Part shown: piece by piece, positions 12,745 to 24,500 of the stretch
Layout of the letters: each line of letters starts with the position of its first letter
Position numbering within the stretch: position 1 is the stretch's first letter
Assembly (NCBI GenBank): GCA_949987565.1
Contig: OX465111.1
Location: forward strand, 10,497,202 to 10,561,201
DNA length: 64,000 nt
Direction of reading: 5' to 3'
Source of the DNA: Luidia sarsii
Taxonomy: Eukaryota; Echinodermata; Asteroidea; Paxillosida; Luidiidae
The notes under the pieces: model-generated
What the model was told of the DNA's origin: nothing
Databases searched by the model: none
What the model saw: the letters and a program-made list of their open reading frames with translations, nothing else
Translations under genes and position numbers: made by a program

Positions 12745-15229
12745 TCCATAGCGGCCAACAGTCTTGTTTTTGGTTCGTTTTGGTACTGTTATATTGTATC
12801 TTATCTTTGCTTTGTTGTGAAGATGTCGTAATTCGTTCTGGTATAGAAAAAATCATTATTGTTCATGTTACAACTTTTGTCTGTCGCCGTTCTTTCCAAG
12901 TTCCTTTTTTTGTGTCTGCCCTATTCTAATAGTTCAACCCACAACCAAAATCTGGACTTTGTAACATATGCACATTGCAAAAGATGCCATATAGCCTACA
13001 GTACTTGAAATATCCAAAAACTGGATACAAGAACTCTCAGAAACTCGACCCATTTCTTTCCAGGTGGCAGTTGATGTCTTGAGTGATGATCATATGCAAT
13101 GCCCACAGTCAGACAGTTGGTGTTGATACAACCACCCTCTACATGCGACCCAGCCCAAGTTATTTCACAACACAGCTTCTAACCCCAAAACTAATAATTC
13201 AGCAAATCCAAGCAAATCTATCACATTATATGTTGAAGCCAGCACGTACTTGAGTCTCCCACGGCAACCCTGCAAGTTGAAGTATTTTTGAAAAAAACCC
13301 AAACCAAAGGTCAGTTTGTCTGACTCAACCGGTAATTTTGATAGAGAAACCTTTAATGCCTTCACTAACGAATGATGCAAATTAACAGTGTGGGTTTCAG
13401 ATGACATGAACTAACATGATTAATGGTCACGGCAGAATGCAGATCTACATTTACATGTACTCTGGATGTACTGGGTAGGCCTATACGGTATGTACATCAC
13501 GCATACATATGTACATGTACATGTTATGTACAGTACATGTGCTCAGGATTGCATCTGACAGTGGCCATCTGGTGGAAGTTGCTAACTTTTTTTTTGATTG
13601 GCTGCAGCACTATTAAGATGAAGTCATTTTCAAAATCTGGGTCACCAAAGGATCCATTATGAAAATATACAGTATATTTTTCCAAGTGGTACAGAAGGTC
13701 ATAAAAGAAAAGGAATCATCTGTAAACCATCGTCAAGAAACCCTGACACAATGATGAATGCATTTGTTCACGAGTGCTTGATCATGGATGGAGAGGACAG
13801 TAGATGAAACCAACCAAACACGAAAGTTAAAAAAATATTGACAAAACAATCTAGAGTACACAGTCCACTGTGACAGGATATATACATGTTATCAATGATA
13901 TTATTGCCTCTGGCAATGCCTACTTGCATGTACACTAATCAAATTCATTTTGTTTTGGTTATTGATTTAATAAGTTCTTTATTGCCGTTTACTTTAATTT
14001 GATTTTTTTTTTTTATTCAATTGTTTTTATTTCATTTTCACCCAAATGGTAAATGTCGATCTAAGTAATACTGAATTGAATTCAAAATCAAACTCACTAT
14101 CAAGAGTCTGTCACAACTAAACAAATGAAACCTTAATTGACTTTAATTGAATTTTAATGAAAGAAAAATACAAATAAGGTAAGAACCCAATTGCAACTTG
14201 TTTGGTAGATTTCTGGCCATAATTTGCTACAGTGGCACAGTATTCTACAAAGTCTGTCAGAACAATTGTGTGAACCTTTCAAGTTGATGTGAGGCTTGTG
14301 AAACTGCTTGCAGTATTATACTGCAATGAGCATGCAAAACAAAAACATGCAGAAATACATTTTAGTATCATGCAAACAACTTGAATGCTTCAACCACAAG
14401 TGTAACGTTTGAGCACCATTGATTATTTAGTGTGAATATGCCAGAAAGGGGTGTGGTGGTAAAACCCATTAAGTGTCCTGGGTACAAATGTAGGGCAATG
14501 ACCCTATCTATACAATACATCCTTTTCAGGCCTTATTTATCCGATCACCACCATTCATTTGGAATGTGTTTAGAAATTAATTAACATGGCCATATTTCTG
14601 TACACTTGTTGCAATTACTGTACTCTAATTAACCATGGTCAGAAAATGTTAAGCTGCCAGATCAACTCCACACACATCAAGCGCCTTGGCATACAATAGG
14701 CTGTACATTCGCCACTAGCAGACTAGCTAGTACTTGTTGCAGAATCTATAATTTACACAGGTCATCCCAGAGAATGATGATGTACTTAACATGTTCTATT
14801 TTATGCAATAAATTGTTTGGCATGTATGCATATTATCAATTTGTACAGAATTTTTGAATTTTCTGTAAATATAATGTACTAACAGCACTGAAAACTTAGA
14901 AGTACCCCCGGTATACAAAATTAAATAAAAACTTAAAGATCGGTACACTGTATTGCCAATTAAGTCATCTTGCAGTTGCATACTCTACATGTACATGTAC
15001 ACAAAGTACAGGTATGATGGCGTGACATATGTATGTGTCTAGACAAACAGGCCTAACAGGTACGTCACAAAAGGCTGGCAGTGGCACTATGGTGTTTTTT
15101 TTAATATTACGGTAAATTGAGTTGGAAGCAGCTGACAGGGGTAACCATGCATTCAGACATCACTGGTCCATAAAACCATTATAAACTATCACTTGATTTA
15201 CCTAACATTAGTGTAGTGTGAAATGTGTG
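12745..15229. other. Gene-free stretch
   Basis: AT-rich DNA with poly-T at about 14,005 and TACATG words near 13.5 and 15.0 kb. No reading frame with family features. Confidence 0.5.
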
Positions 15230-15530
15230 TACTGTACAATGCACAGTACTGTACATGTACATGTAACGGTACATGTAGGCATACACATGTACAGTACACT
15301 GTACGGTACATGTATGTAGACATGTGCATATAATTATGTACCCATTGGTATTGTACATTACACCTAGGTGTGATCAAAGACTATAAACATACATGTAAAT
15401 GTACATGTAATTACATGTAGATGTACTATATATGCACACATGCACATATGCACATATGCACGCATGTTTACGTACACGTAGATGCACATGCACATTCACA
15501 TGCATACACTACCGGTACATCTACAGCGAT
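15230..15530. repeat. TACATG / GCACAT palindromic repeat cluster
   Basis: Dense TACATGTA, GTACAGTAC and ATGCACAT words produce many overlapping short palindromes. Small open frames here (His/Cys/Thr-rich) are products of the repeat. Confidence 0.8.
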
Positions 15531-15655
15531 GTGTGTGGACTTGAAATGTTTTCAGTGTGGGATGGCGGGGCTACGCTTAGACTTGCATGCATGTACTTTT
15601 GTGTGACTTCTTTGGAGTACCATATATTAATGTATAGGCCTATATATTTCTACCA

Positions 15656-15848
15656 GAAATAAGGAGGGCCTGATGTTTGGATCCTGGCTGGATATTTCTC
15701 AAAGGCCTTTGAGAAAGGTCCGGCCAGGATCCAAACCTCTCCTAATGTTTTGGTAAATATTCGCTTTTTGGTCATTTTAGTCATGTAGTTAGCAGTTGGC
15801 AACATTTTTGCATATTACTAATTGTATATTTTTGAATGGAAATAAGGA
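15656..15848. mobile_element. Penelope-like 3'-end inverted dimer with 10-bp target duplication
   Basis: The inverted arms meet at TCTCAAAGGCCTTTGAGA and carry diverged versions of the GGATCCTGGCTGG / CCGGCCAGGATCC core. They are followed by the family tail (GGTCATTTTAGTCATGTAGT, then GCAACATTTTTGCATATTAC). Candidate direct repeats GAAATAAGGA lie at 15656-15665 and 15839-15848. More diverged than the 58.2 kb copy, so older. Confidence 0.65.
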
Positions 15849-17156
15849 TGGGAGATTGTTGATCTGCCCAGTTCAGGCCTGAAATCAGATAAACAATTTC
15901 AATTAAGGATGCACTACAATGTAGCTAGCATGAACAGTACATGATGTGCCTGTGATATCTGGGGATCCACTCCTTGACATATTTCTGACAATGTACATGT
16001 ACATGTACATATACATGTATTTCTACCAGCTACATGTACGTACATATTGTACGTATCATCCATGTTCTGTACATTACTGCTTGTACTTGTACATCTACTG
16101 CCACTGCACAGCTTCTGGTACTCAGCATCAACAGACCAAGTGCATAAACACTGTGCATGTACATTGTAAATTATGCCATGAATCATTATGCTATTCCCAT
16201 CACACCCAGTCCCATGGGATACAATCCAGACCATGCCCCTAAGCCTATCTGGGCATGCACATATACGGATACAGCTGCTTGCTAATTGCTGCTCCGTGCT
16301 CGTCTACTGCATATGCAGTAATACAGTACTTATTGTCATTTCTGGTTGGCTGTGATTTATACAGGCCTGCAATGCATCTATAGCATATCATCCCTATGGA
16401 GATGTTACACTCTGCAGGTCTAGAGTCATGTCATGCTGTGAACAGGTGCTTCTGCCATTCCCTATCCATATTGAAAGATACCGACTAAATTAAACTTGCC
16501 ATTACGTCCTGTGCAATAACAGACACATGCCCTGTCATATTTTCCTGGGGCTCCATACACTTTATACACTGTCTCAGTATCCAGGCAACGCTGTCAAACA
16601 CAAAGATATTTGCTTGTACAGTGCATGCTCGGGTTAGGTAATTTTTCCTTCAAATATCAACCGCGGAACAGAAAGACATCAACCATGAACATGTTTAATA
16701 AGAAGCAGTCATCTGAAAATACAGCATATTGTTTCAAATCAATTTGTTGCTAAATTCATATTTGTGCAGACTGTTCATTACACATTTGCATATTTGCATT
16801 ATTTGGGGGGGTTGAATAGATCTTTACAATGTGTACATGCAGATGGATGTACAATGTCCATGTAAATGAATGGCCTCTATCAGTAATGGCCATCTGTCCC
16901 GTAAAGGTAATTGTTATTTAGCGATCTAATTACTACTGTAGGTCTTCATTCTTCATAGCCATGTGGCTCTACCAAAGTCTGGAAGATGCATGTAACTATT
17001 ATTATATCTTACTGTACGTTATTATTCACTGTAAATCCCCCAACGTGCCGAGCTGAGATTTTCTATAATGCTGAGAGTGAGAAGGTTATCAACTTAGGGC
17101 CATTTCTTATACACGCGCATATTGATCACTGTACTGCATGTACACCGTATGTAAAA
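15849..17156. other. Gene-free stretch
   Basis: TACATG repeats around 15.99-16.17 kb. No gene features. Confidence 0.5.
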
Positions 17157-17275
17157 CCCATGTTACACTGTACATTATACGTGTACATGTACACGTACTG
17201 TACGTGTACATATGTACATGTACTGTACGTGTACATGTACACGTACTGTACGTGTTCATGTACATAGAACACATG
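17157..17275. repeat. Tandem palindrome cluster
   Basis: A roughly 48-bp region built from GTACGTGTACATGTACACGT, itself a near-perfect palindrome, is repeated about twice with spacers ACTGTAC. The segment could extrude cruciforms. Confidence 0.8.
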
Positions 17276-17756
17276 TTGTATTATCATGCACCTGAAAATG
17301 CTGCAGCCATGTATGTAAAGGGATTGAAAAGTGCAGATGATATTAAACATTTATCATGGCATCCCAAAATGTACCCAAACCACCATGAAAGGCATGCTAT
17401 GAAATAATGCATACCTCCAGGGGTACTCAAAGTCAAGGAGATTGATGATCATTGTGCACAATATCTGGTAAAAAGGCATGGGGATCTGTCTTATTACTGA
17501 CTTCCACAATTTATCTCACACACTGATATCGTACATTATTTAGCACATTCATCACCATGACCATAAAAAGAGACAGAAACCAGTCCCAGGCCTGGATGGC
17601 TTCCAAGTGGTTGCATGCCATGGACAAATGAAGTCTTTCTCCGTAGGAGTACGTACATTTAAGAGAGTTCATCTGTTTTGTCTGCCTAAACTTTTACTCT
17701 GGTAGCCCAGCAGATCAGCCAATGAGAACAAAGACAAGCCCATATGAGTTGAATGA

Positions 17757-18185
17757 ATAGGGCCATTTCCACTGTCTCAAATAAACACGATTATTTTCAT
17801 CATTATTTGAATCACGATTCAAACTCCACTATTTGTGTGTGTGTGGACAAGATAAACGCAATTATTAGTGGGGTTTGAAACATGGTCTGGACTTTTCCAA
17901 ATAATTACATTTTGTTTGCGACTGTCACACCATGGTTTTTTCAATCACACAATGCAACACTTGTGCTTTGATTGAAGTGCTGTGCTTGTTTACATATATC
18001 TCCCTGCATGGGCCATTCTTAAGGACACATCCATCATTTGACCACAACTGCTAACCACTATCGGCTCGCGTTTTTTGGCCATTGAAATATTTTGGCCCGT
18101 GTGCATGAACCGAACGCAAAGGGAAAAGAAGGGTTTTGAATGGTGAATCAAATCGTGATTATTTGGATAATGGAATTGTCCCTAA
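17757..18185. mobile_element. MITE family B, copy 1
   Basis: About 430 bp with inverted ends: GGGCCATTTCCACTGTCTCA and AATAAACACGATTATT on the left, and CGTGATTATTTGGATAATGG then AATTGTCCC on the right. The interior matches 19,360-19,750 in order: gattcaaactccact, cacaatgca, attgaagtgctgtgcttgtt, gaccac. No coding capacity. Confidence 0.65.
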
Positions 18186-19354
18186 GGAGAATCCATCCAA
18201 AAACCACCAGGAAGAAAAAATTCACAGCCAATAAAAAAATATATTGTCAGCCAGGAATGACCATCAACTTTCACCTGTAAAGTTCTAAGAACGGATACAC
18301 TGTACATGTACACATGCCCTATGCAGTTGAGTGCCTCTTTCTTTATTTGCAGAAATAACAAATCAACAATCAAATCTGCTGGTCTCTATGAATGGGCAAA
18401 TGATGGCTGAAGAGCACAGCTAGGAGTGCACGAAGGCAGTGCAAATGCCTCACTGTGCATGTCAGTCACTGTTAGTCAATGTCAAAAGCATGTAGTACGG
18501 TAGCCTGACTTCATTATGTTGACTTGTTGGCATTTACCAATAAATATGCATTCAATTAAATGTACATGCATCCCTTATGGGTCGTGACTGCTCATCAGGC
18601 ATTCACAGTATACAGCGTGTACGAGTGTTTGGACAAGCTCCTGTGTGTCCCATAGGCTATATTGTCTAGGACATGTACACCTGGTAGGCAATGTACACTG
18701 TACTGTGCATTATGCACAACTAATCCTGGCACCAGGACATGTCAACAAACCTGAGTACCAATATAGGCCCGAAGACTTTGTTGATGATGTGATACACACT
18801 ATCAATCCATCTTAATCAATATATGAGAATCAGAAAATGATTGTCTCCTTGTCTGTTGCACTTGACATGTTAGTCTGTTACTAGACAATTTTTAACCTTT
18901 CAAGCATATTATTATTTTCAAAGTGACACACAAATTCTTGGCATATGGTTACCCTAAGGTTCTACTACTGCATTATGCATGTACTGTATTCAGGATCATT
19001 AGTGCAACAGCCCTTTTAGCCATAAAGACTTGAACCTGCAAACAACATGCACAATACTATACACAACCATGCTTGATGTCAGTACGACTCAGTAGCGTTA
19101 GGACTATTGAATGCTCATAACAATGTACATGAATACTAACTACTGATGTGCCCTCATTTATACGTGGGTTTATATGCTCATCCCTTTCACCATCTCAGTT
19201 TTAGAAAGGACCTAGCTTCTCAAAGGTAGTCAGATTCTACAAAGGCCCAGCTGTAGTAGAAAGGCCCAACGCTGTGCCTTCTAAAAAAATGTAATCTTGC
19301 ATTTCAGTCATATGAGTCAGTAAACAGAAGGCAACAGCTGTGTACAAACTTTAA
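18186..19354. other. Gene-free stretch
   Basis: No coding similarity. Moderate TACATG content. Confidence 0.5.
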
Positions 19355-19755
19355 AATGATTTTTTTTTTCATGTGTAATAAACGCAATTACCATATTAGT
19401 GGGATTTGGATCGCGATTCAGACTCCACTGAGAGTGAGACTTTTTTCAAATAATCGCGTTTATTTGCGACGCGGTGTGTGTGGGAACGCTCCACTAAATT
19501 GCAGTGTTTTTATATCGTAGCAGTTTTGTTTAATCCCACAATGCACCGCTCATGCTCTGATTGACAGGAAGTGCCGTGCTTGTTAATAATTATTTTTCCC
19601 TGTGTGGACCACCCTCAAGGATAGACTTTGACCACTGCTAACAACAATCGCATCACGATTTTTTGGCACACAACCCCCCCCCCCAAAAAAAAAGGTTTTG
19701 AAATCACAGTTCAAATTGCGATTATTTTGGTAGTGACTGACATGATTGTGGGAGA
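19355..19755. mobile_element. MITE family B, copy 2
   Basis: Homologous along its length to 17,757-18,185, with shared phrases AATAAACGCAATTA, GATTCAGACTCCACT, AAATAATCGCGTTTATTTGC, CCCACAATGCACCGC and GATTGACAGGAAGTGCCGTG. It has a C/A homopolymer expansion at 19,673-19,692. More CpG is retained than in copy 1, which suggests it is younger. Confidence 0.65.
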
Positions 19756-20565
19756 TTTTTTGTAGAAGATACACATGGATAAAGTAACCACACAGTACCG
19801 GTATAATTCATATCAGAAATGGCATACTGATTTCATATTCTGCAGTTTTGCTGTACATAACTGACCTCAGGAGAGCCAGCCTAAATGCATTGGCAAGTAG
19901 AATGAAGCATGTCCTGCTGTCATCACAAGGACTGTGCCAGGCACTTACCAGTATGTGGTTTACACCACTCACTACTACAAGGATTATTATGTATAGAAGG
20001 CAATTTAATTTGGCCTGTGCCTCAAGGATGGGTATGTATATACACCTGTACACAAATGAAGATGCTATATCCCATCTTGTGCAGCCCTTTGATGATCTAT
20101 TTCTGTAAAGGCGCTTTTACAAAAACCTGTTATTAATATTATCATTATCTCCTAAATACCTGGAAGGAACAAGGTCTATAATACCCTCATAAACCTTATC
20201 AAGCATGCACATGTATAAGCATTAGTATTATACGTATTGATGTGTATGTAGGCCTACATGTATATATTGTACATGGATATTAGGTTTGAAAAACACAAAT
20301 TTACTCCAAGATCCTGGAAAATAATTTCGACAAAATTCAAGACTGGATTTAAGTGCTAACTGCTACAGTATCATGAGCAGCCATGCATGTATAAGTGCAT
20401 GTTTTAGTGAAAAATGCTAATGTTATCCAGAAAAAAGACAGCAATTCTAGTATGAAAGGATGTTTCAATATGGCCTGATGGATGCTTTTTTAGAAAGGGT
20501 GAAGAAAGCAATGAAGGCCAATAAGTATCCGTATCTGTCTCCTGACAACGGGCCAAGTACACACT
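19756..20565. other. Gene-free stretch
   Basis: No family-like reading frame. Confidence 0.5.
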
Positions 20566-20567
20566 GC

Positions 20568-20662
20568 CCCAAAACATTGAGTTACCAGGTCTTTTCAGAG
20601 CCACACACTACTTTGCAGAAGGGATGTGTTACATGGTGTCACCACACACCTTCATCTTGGCA
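20568..20662 (+). mobile_element. Penelope-like end, family 2, copy 2 (fragment)
   Basis: Carries TTGAGTTACCAGGTCTTTTC, AGAGCCACACACTAC and TACATGGTGTCACCACACAC, matching the downstream half of the module at 9.96 kb. The CTGA(T/A)GA part is missing. A 130-codon frame across it (20,460-20,852) is not a gene. Confidence 0.5.
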
Positions 20663-21883
20663 TTTCCACCGTGCAAACCTCTACCCAAATAAAACGGTGG
20701 GAATACTTGGCACAATTCTAAGATGCACATGTATGCTTTGTAAAACCATGTTCTATGGTACAACATGCAGTGAACACGTGCACAACAACCATTTAATGCA
20801 CCGAGCCACCGATATTGACACCACAGTCACTTGCATGTATTTCATACAATAGTGCTACCAGCATGCTTTTACACAAGTTTTATGCCACTTCTTTTAAAAA
20901 CATATAAATACTGAGGAGAAACTATCATATTCATACAAATACCAGTACATGGAATAATTTTTGGAAAATAAGCCATGGCTAAAAAAACAGTGATTTTACC
21001 CATAAATCAGTTTACTGTGGCTTATACTGTACACAGGGCGGTCCTGATCCTCGAAGCATAACATTGCCAGTATTACTGGTATAAATCATGAGTCTATCAC
21101 AGTTTTTGTTCGACTCCCCAAAAATGAATTATCAATTGTTACCAGAAGAAAGTCATTAATTTTAACAAAATTTTGAACCAAAAGAAGAACGTCCTGATAG
21201 AGAATGTTAGAGATTTTTGAGAGGTGTATGTACACTTGTACAATGTACAGTACTATAAACTGTGCAATATATTTTTTTACTTTCAATCACATAAATGTAC
21301 ACTTATTGTTGCTTATTTTACAAACAAACTCAATTGAGTATTTTAGTAATAAATAACCATGGATATTTTTGTGTATACTTCTGAAAATCCTTGGTAGCAC
21401 AGCAGCATCAGGTGCATGTGGAATTTCACTTTCGTTTGACCTCTACATAGTCAAAGAGTTGCATGATAACCTCTCGGTATTCACTCAATATCGGATACTT
21501 GAGATTCCAGAGACGTGTACAACCAGTAACCATCAGTGTTTTATTATTCCAACCAGGTACATGTAGAGCTCTACGTACATGTACATGTGGCAATATGTGG
21601 AAAGAAAACAGAAACTTGCTGTAGTAATCATGTATTTTTCCAGGTACGGTACTAAGGCCTAGATACAATACTAATTGATATAATTCATCATATTCTTCAC
21701 CATTGCCTTCTTGATCTTAACAAGAATACATCATGAGTTCATGACACTAAGTACTGTCATAATCATTTGTCATATTTGCCATCACCAGCCTTGTCATTTT
21801 ACCTTCATCGCTGCTGTCAAATTGGCACATTTGGCACATTTCATTTTTCTACTTTATAACCTTTTCTAGGCCTATTAAGGTAT
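20663..21883. other. Gene-free stretch
   Basis: AT-rich, no recognisable gene. Confidence 0.5.
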
Positions 21884-22055
21884 CCAATTCAATGAGGATT
21901 TGCCCTGCTCAATGTAACGCTCATCAGTGCAATGTCCAATGCCTGATGAAAAATATCAGGCAGCTCGGGCAGGATACGAATCTGCGAATCCCGCTTTCTA
22001 GTGAGATACCTTAATCACTTGACCACCGAGCTGGTCAAGGTTCTGTGGTGGATTA
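21884..22055 (-). mobile_element. tRNA-derived SINE, minus strand
   Basis: Read on the minus strand, a tRNA-like block contains an A-box-like GCTCGGTGGTCAAGTGATTA and a B-box-like GATTCGTATCC. The matching tail includes TGCCTGATATTTTTCATC and GGGCAAATCCTCATTGAATT. A second partial copy of the tail lies at 22,118-22,205. It does not fold into a standard tRNA with an evident anticodon loop. Confidence 0.55.
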
Positions 22056-22117
22056 GAATAATGTATAGCAGCGAGTACCGTGTTGCATCATAGATATAAA
22101 TGAAGTTTTGCATCTAG

Positions 22118-22205
22118 GAGAATGTAATTCAATGAGGGTTTGCCCTGCTGGACGTAATAAATACCAGGCAACTCGGGTTGCCTGATTTTTTTAACATCAG
22201 GCATC
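22118..22205 (-). mobile_element. SINE tail, partial second copy
   Basis: Shares AATTCAATGAGGGTTTGCCC, CAGGCAACTCGGGTTGCCTG and an ATCAGGCATCAGG end with the element just upstream, but lacks the tRNA-like head. Confidence 0.5.
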
Positions 22206-23137
22206 AGGTAAAGCACTGTGCATGCAGTGCTTATTACTGGATTGATTTCTATTTGATATGCATGTACAGTTGTACACAGGCCTAGATGTGCAAACTACTA
22301 AATGCATAATTATGTGGCATCTTATGGGATGAGACTAAAATTTAGACCTCTACTGCTTGTCTTTGATGAAAATGCTAACAGTACTAATTGTAAACAGGTT
22401 GACTTGACAGCTATGCTTTAGTATACACAACTGTTCATAACAAATGGTCAGAAATTAACTGTTTTCATGTCAACAGTGCAGTCGCTCATACACCAAACTC
22501 ATCAAGTAAGATGAACATCTGCACAAATTGAATCCATACCGGGTATTCGTTGGTGGTTTTTCTGTTGTGGTTCAATTGCAAGTTTGGACATTTTACAATA
22601 CACACGTGATCTGAATGTCAAGGCAATCAATGTAACATTAACAATGCATTCTCTGCAACTTGCACGTATGCACAATAGCAATACCTTTCCTGTGAAACCA
22701 ATCTCATCATGAAAAGGTCTGAATGTAATATGCTTCATTGTACTGAGCACTACATTCATTCCCCCACTGGATATTTTCCTTTGAAAATAATGAGACAGCA
22801 CATAGTGACATTTGAATAAGAATGCAGTGCTACTTCAGATATCCAGAAAGCTTATGCAAGCAACAACATACTGTACACAATGTATGATCATGATGTACAT
22901 GTACGGGTACATGCATTAGATCACACGATCACCAAATAATTATCCACATGCATTTAAATTAAATGGTGAACAAATCTAGCAAATTGCCAATTTTACAATT
23001 TTCTAGGGCAATCCTTGCAGGGGTATGGTGTGCTGGACTTTTCTCTAAATTGCAGAACATTGACACCTCTGATTTTGTTCAGTGATCAATTCAATGGCAA
23101 TGGTAAGTTTAATACTACAACTTCAAGTACAACTACT

Positions 23138-23438
23138 GGGCTCGACCTTAGCACTAGCCCGGCGGTCATTGTCTAGTAAAAACAGCTGCTGGCTAGTAAA
23201 TGACCCACTTTGCTAGCCCGGCGGACTAGTAACAAGTAGACAGCAGTGTGGCGGCAAAAAAACTGATACGGGCGGGGATGACAAAGTAGAAACTAATTAT
23301 TTGTTTTACCTGACGTAATTACCTTGTATTAAATTAAATATTAATTATACAGGACTAGTAAAACTTGCTGCGGGCTAGCAAAAAACTCAATTTACTAGCC
23401 CGGTGGGTAGTTAAAAAAAAATCAGCGCGAGGCTTGAA
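23138..23438. mobile_element. CTAGCCCG-type MITE, copy 1
   Basis: A roughly 300-bp element beginning GGGCTCGACCTTAGCACTAG and ending GCGCGAGGCTTGAAC. It contains multiple CTAGCCCG/CGGGCTAG words in both orientations, plus TGTCTAGTAAAAACAGCTG and AAACTAATTATTTGTTTTAC. The inverse copies at 53.99 and 58.64 kb have the same order of blocks. Confidence 0.75.
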
Positions 23439-23903
23439 CTAGCTACATTAATGCCACCACTTGCAGTAATTGTAACCCATCCTTGAAGATGAGCTTGGAC
23501 AGTGAGGGGGTTACGCTTACACTTTTACACTTTACAGTATACTCTGTCAAAAGCCATAATAAAATTCCTTCAAAATGATTTTAAAATGTAATCATTTATT
23601 CGCTGAATGCAATATCAAGGTTACAGACTTGATTATGATACTGAAGGCATTTTCATAATCAATTAATGAGGCTGTGCCGTGCGCTATTAAAGTATTATTA
23701 TTAATAACCTGAATAACCACATTAAATGTGCTAAATAATCACCTTGGCTTGGTTTGCGATCCAGGCTCGCTTGCATCACTAGTAATACAGAAATTATGAT
23801 GAGTAGTAATATTAGAAAATACTGCATAGGCCTAAGTACTGCACGCACATTATCTAGTGGCGATAGTGCGTGTACAGTGCATCTTGAAATCCCTTTCACT
23901 TAC

Positions 23904-23998
23904 CTTCCATCGTCTTCCCCACCATGCTCCCCGAGTACAAGATCCCTGAAGCGATATCTGGGAGGAAGGGGAGGCACACCCTCGTATCCGTCAGCCAT
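23904..23998 (-). CDS. KCNT: SLO2/KCNT sodium-activated potassium channel, first coding exon
   Basis: The ATG at 23,996-23,998 opens a 31-codon frame that runs into a consensus GTAAGT donor (23,903-23,898), leaving a phase-2 split codon AG|. The peptide contains [17 protein letters not shown] and ends ...EDDGR. This matches from memory the N terminus of vertebrate KCNT1/KCNT2 ([17 protein letters not shown]...NDDR), where the next residues begin VQVEFY. KCNT channels are large tetrameric plasma-membrane potassium channels opened by intracellular sodium; this exon supplies only the cytoplasmic N-terminal start. No second exon was found between position 1 and 23,900, so the rest is expected off the left edge after an intron longer than about 23.9 kb. 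Confidence 0.8.
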
Positions 23999-24500
23999 TA
24001 TTTCGGCTGCAGGCGTTTCAGGGCAGAGGATAAGAGCTAAGCCATGAAACGGAGTTCACATTGTTGCCGCTCTCCATTCTCGGGTTACTCTGTGCAGTGA
24101 AGTGCACGCAGTGGGCCGTGTGTGTGTACACTGTATGCCTACTGTACACACTGCGTAGCGTGCATATAGACGCACGTTGCTCGTCAGTAATTCGCATTAA
24201 TGCGCGGTGCGTGTTTTGACAGGACAAGGCGTCATTGGTGGCGCCCTTTTCAATCCAAACCTTTCCAATCATGTTAACGAGGTGATTAATTTACATAAAA
24301 CTCCTTAAAAATCATGTGTTCAGTCTGTGTACCCATTATAACAACAAAAAATATCAGACAGTATTCCACACAATTCCAAATTAATTCTACCCTGATACAA
24401 TCCCAGTGATTTTCAATGCTAATGGCAAAAGCACAAAAGTGATGCGATAATTATAGCGCAACAGTATAGGCCTCGATTGTAAATCGCGGCGTGCCGAAAA
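23999..24500 (-). promoter_or_regulatory. Candidate 5'UTR/promoter of SLO2/KCNT
   Basis: Immediately upstream of the KCNT start codon on the minus strand. The DNA here is clearly richer in CpG than the surrounding window (for example around 24,060-24,245) and has no TATA box at a convincing place. The assignment rests on position and composition only. Confidence 0.35.

Noticed and set aside
20460..20852. 130-codon plus-strand frame as a gene
   Set aside because: Its middle is a Penelope-like family 2 fragment, and the rest has no recognisable domain.
21950..22050. Functional tRNA gene on the minus strand
   Set aside because: Box-like motifs only, with no complete cloverleaf. The tail is duplicated next to it.
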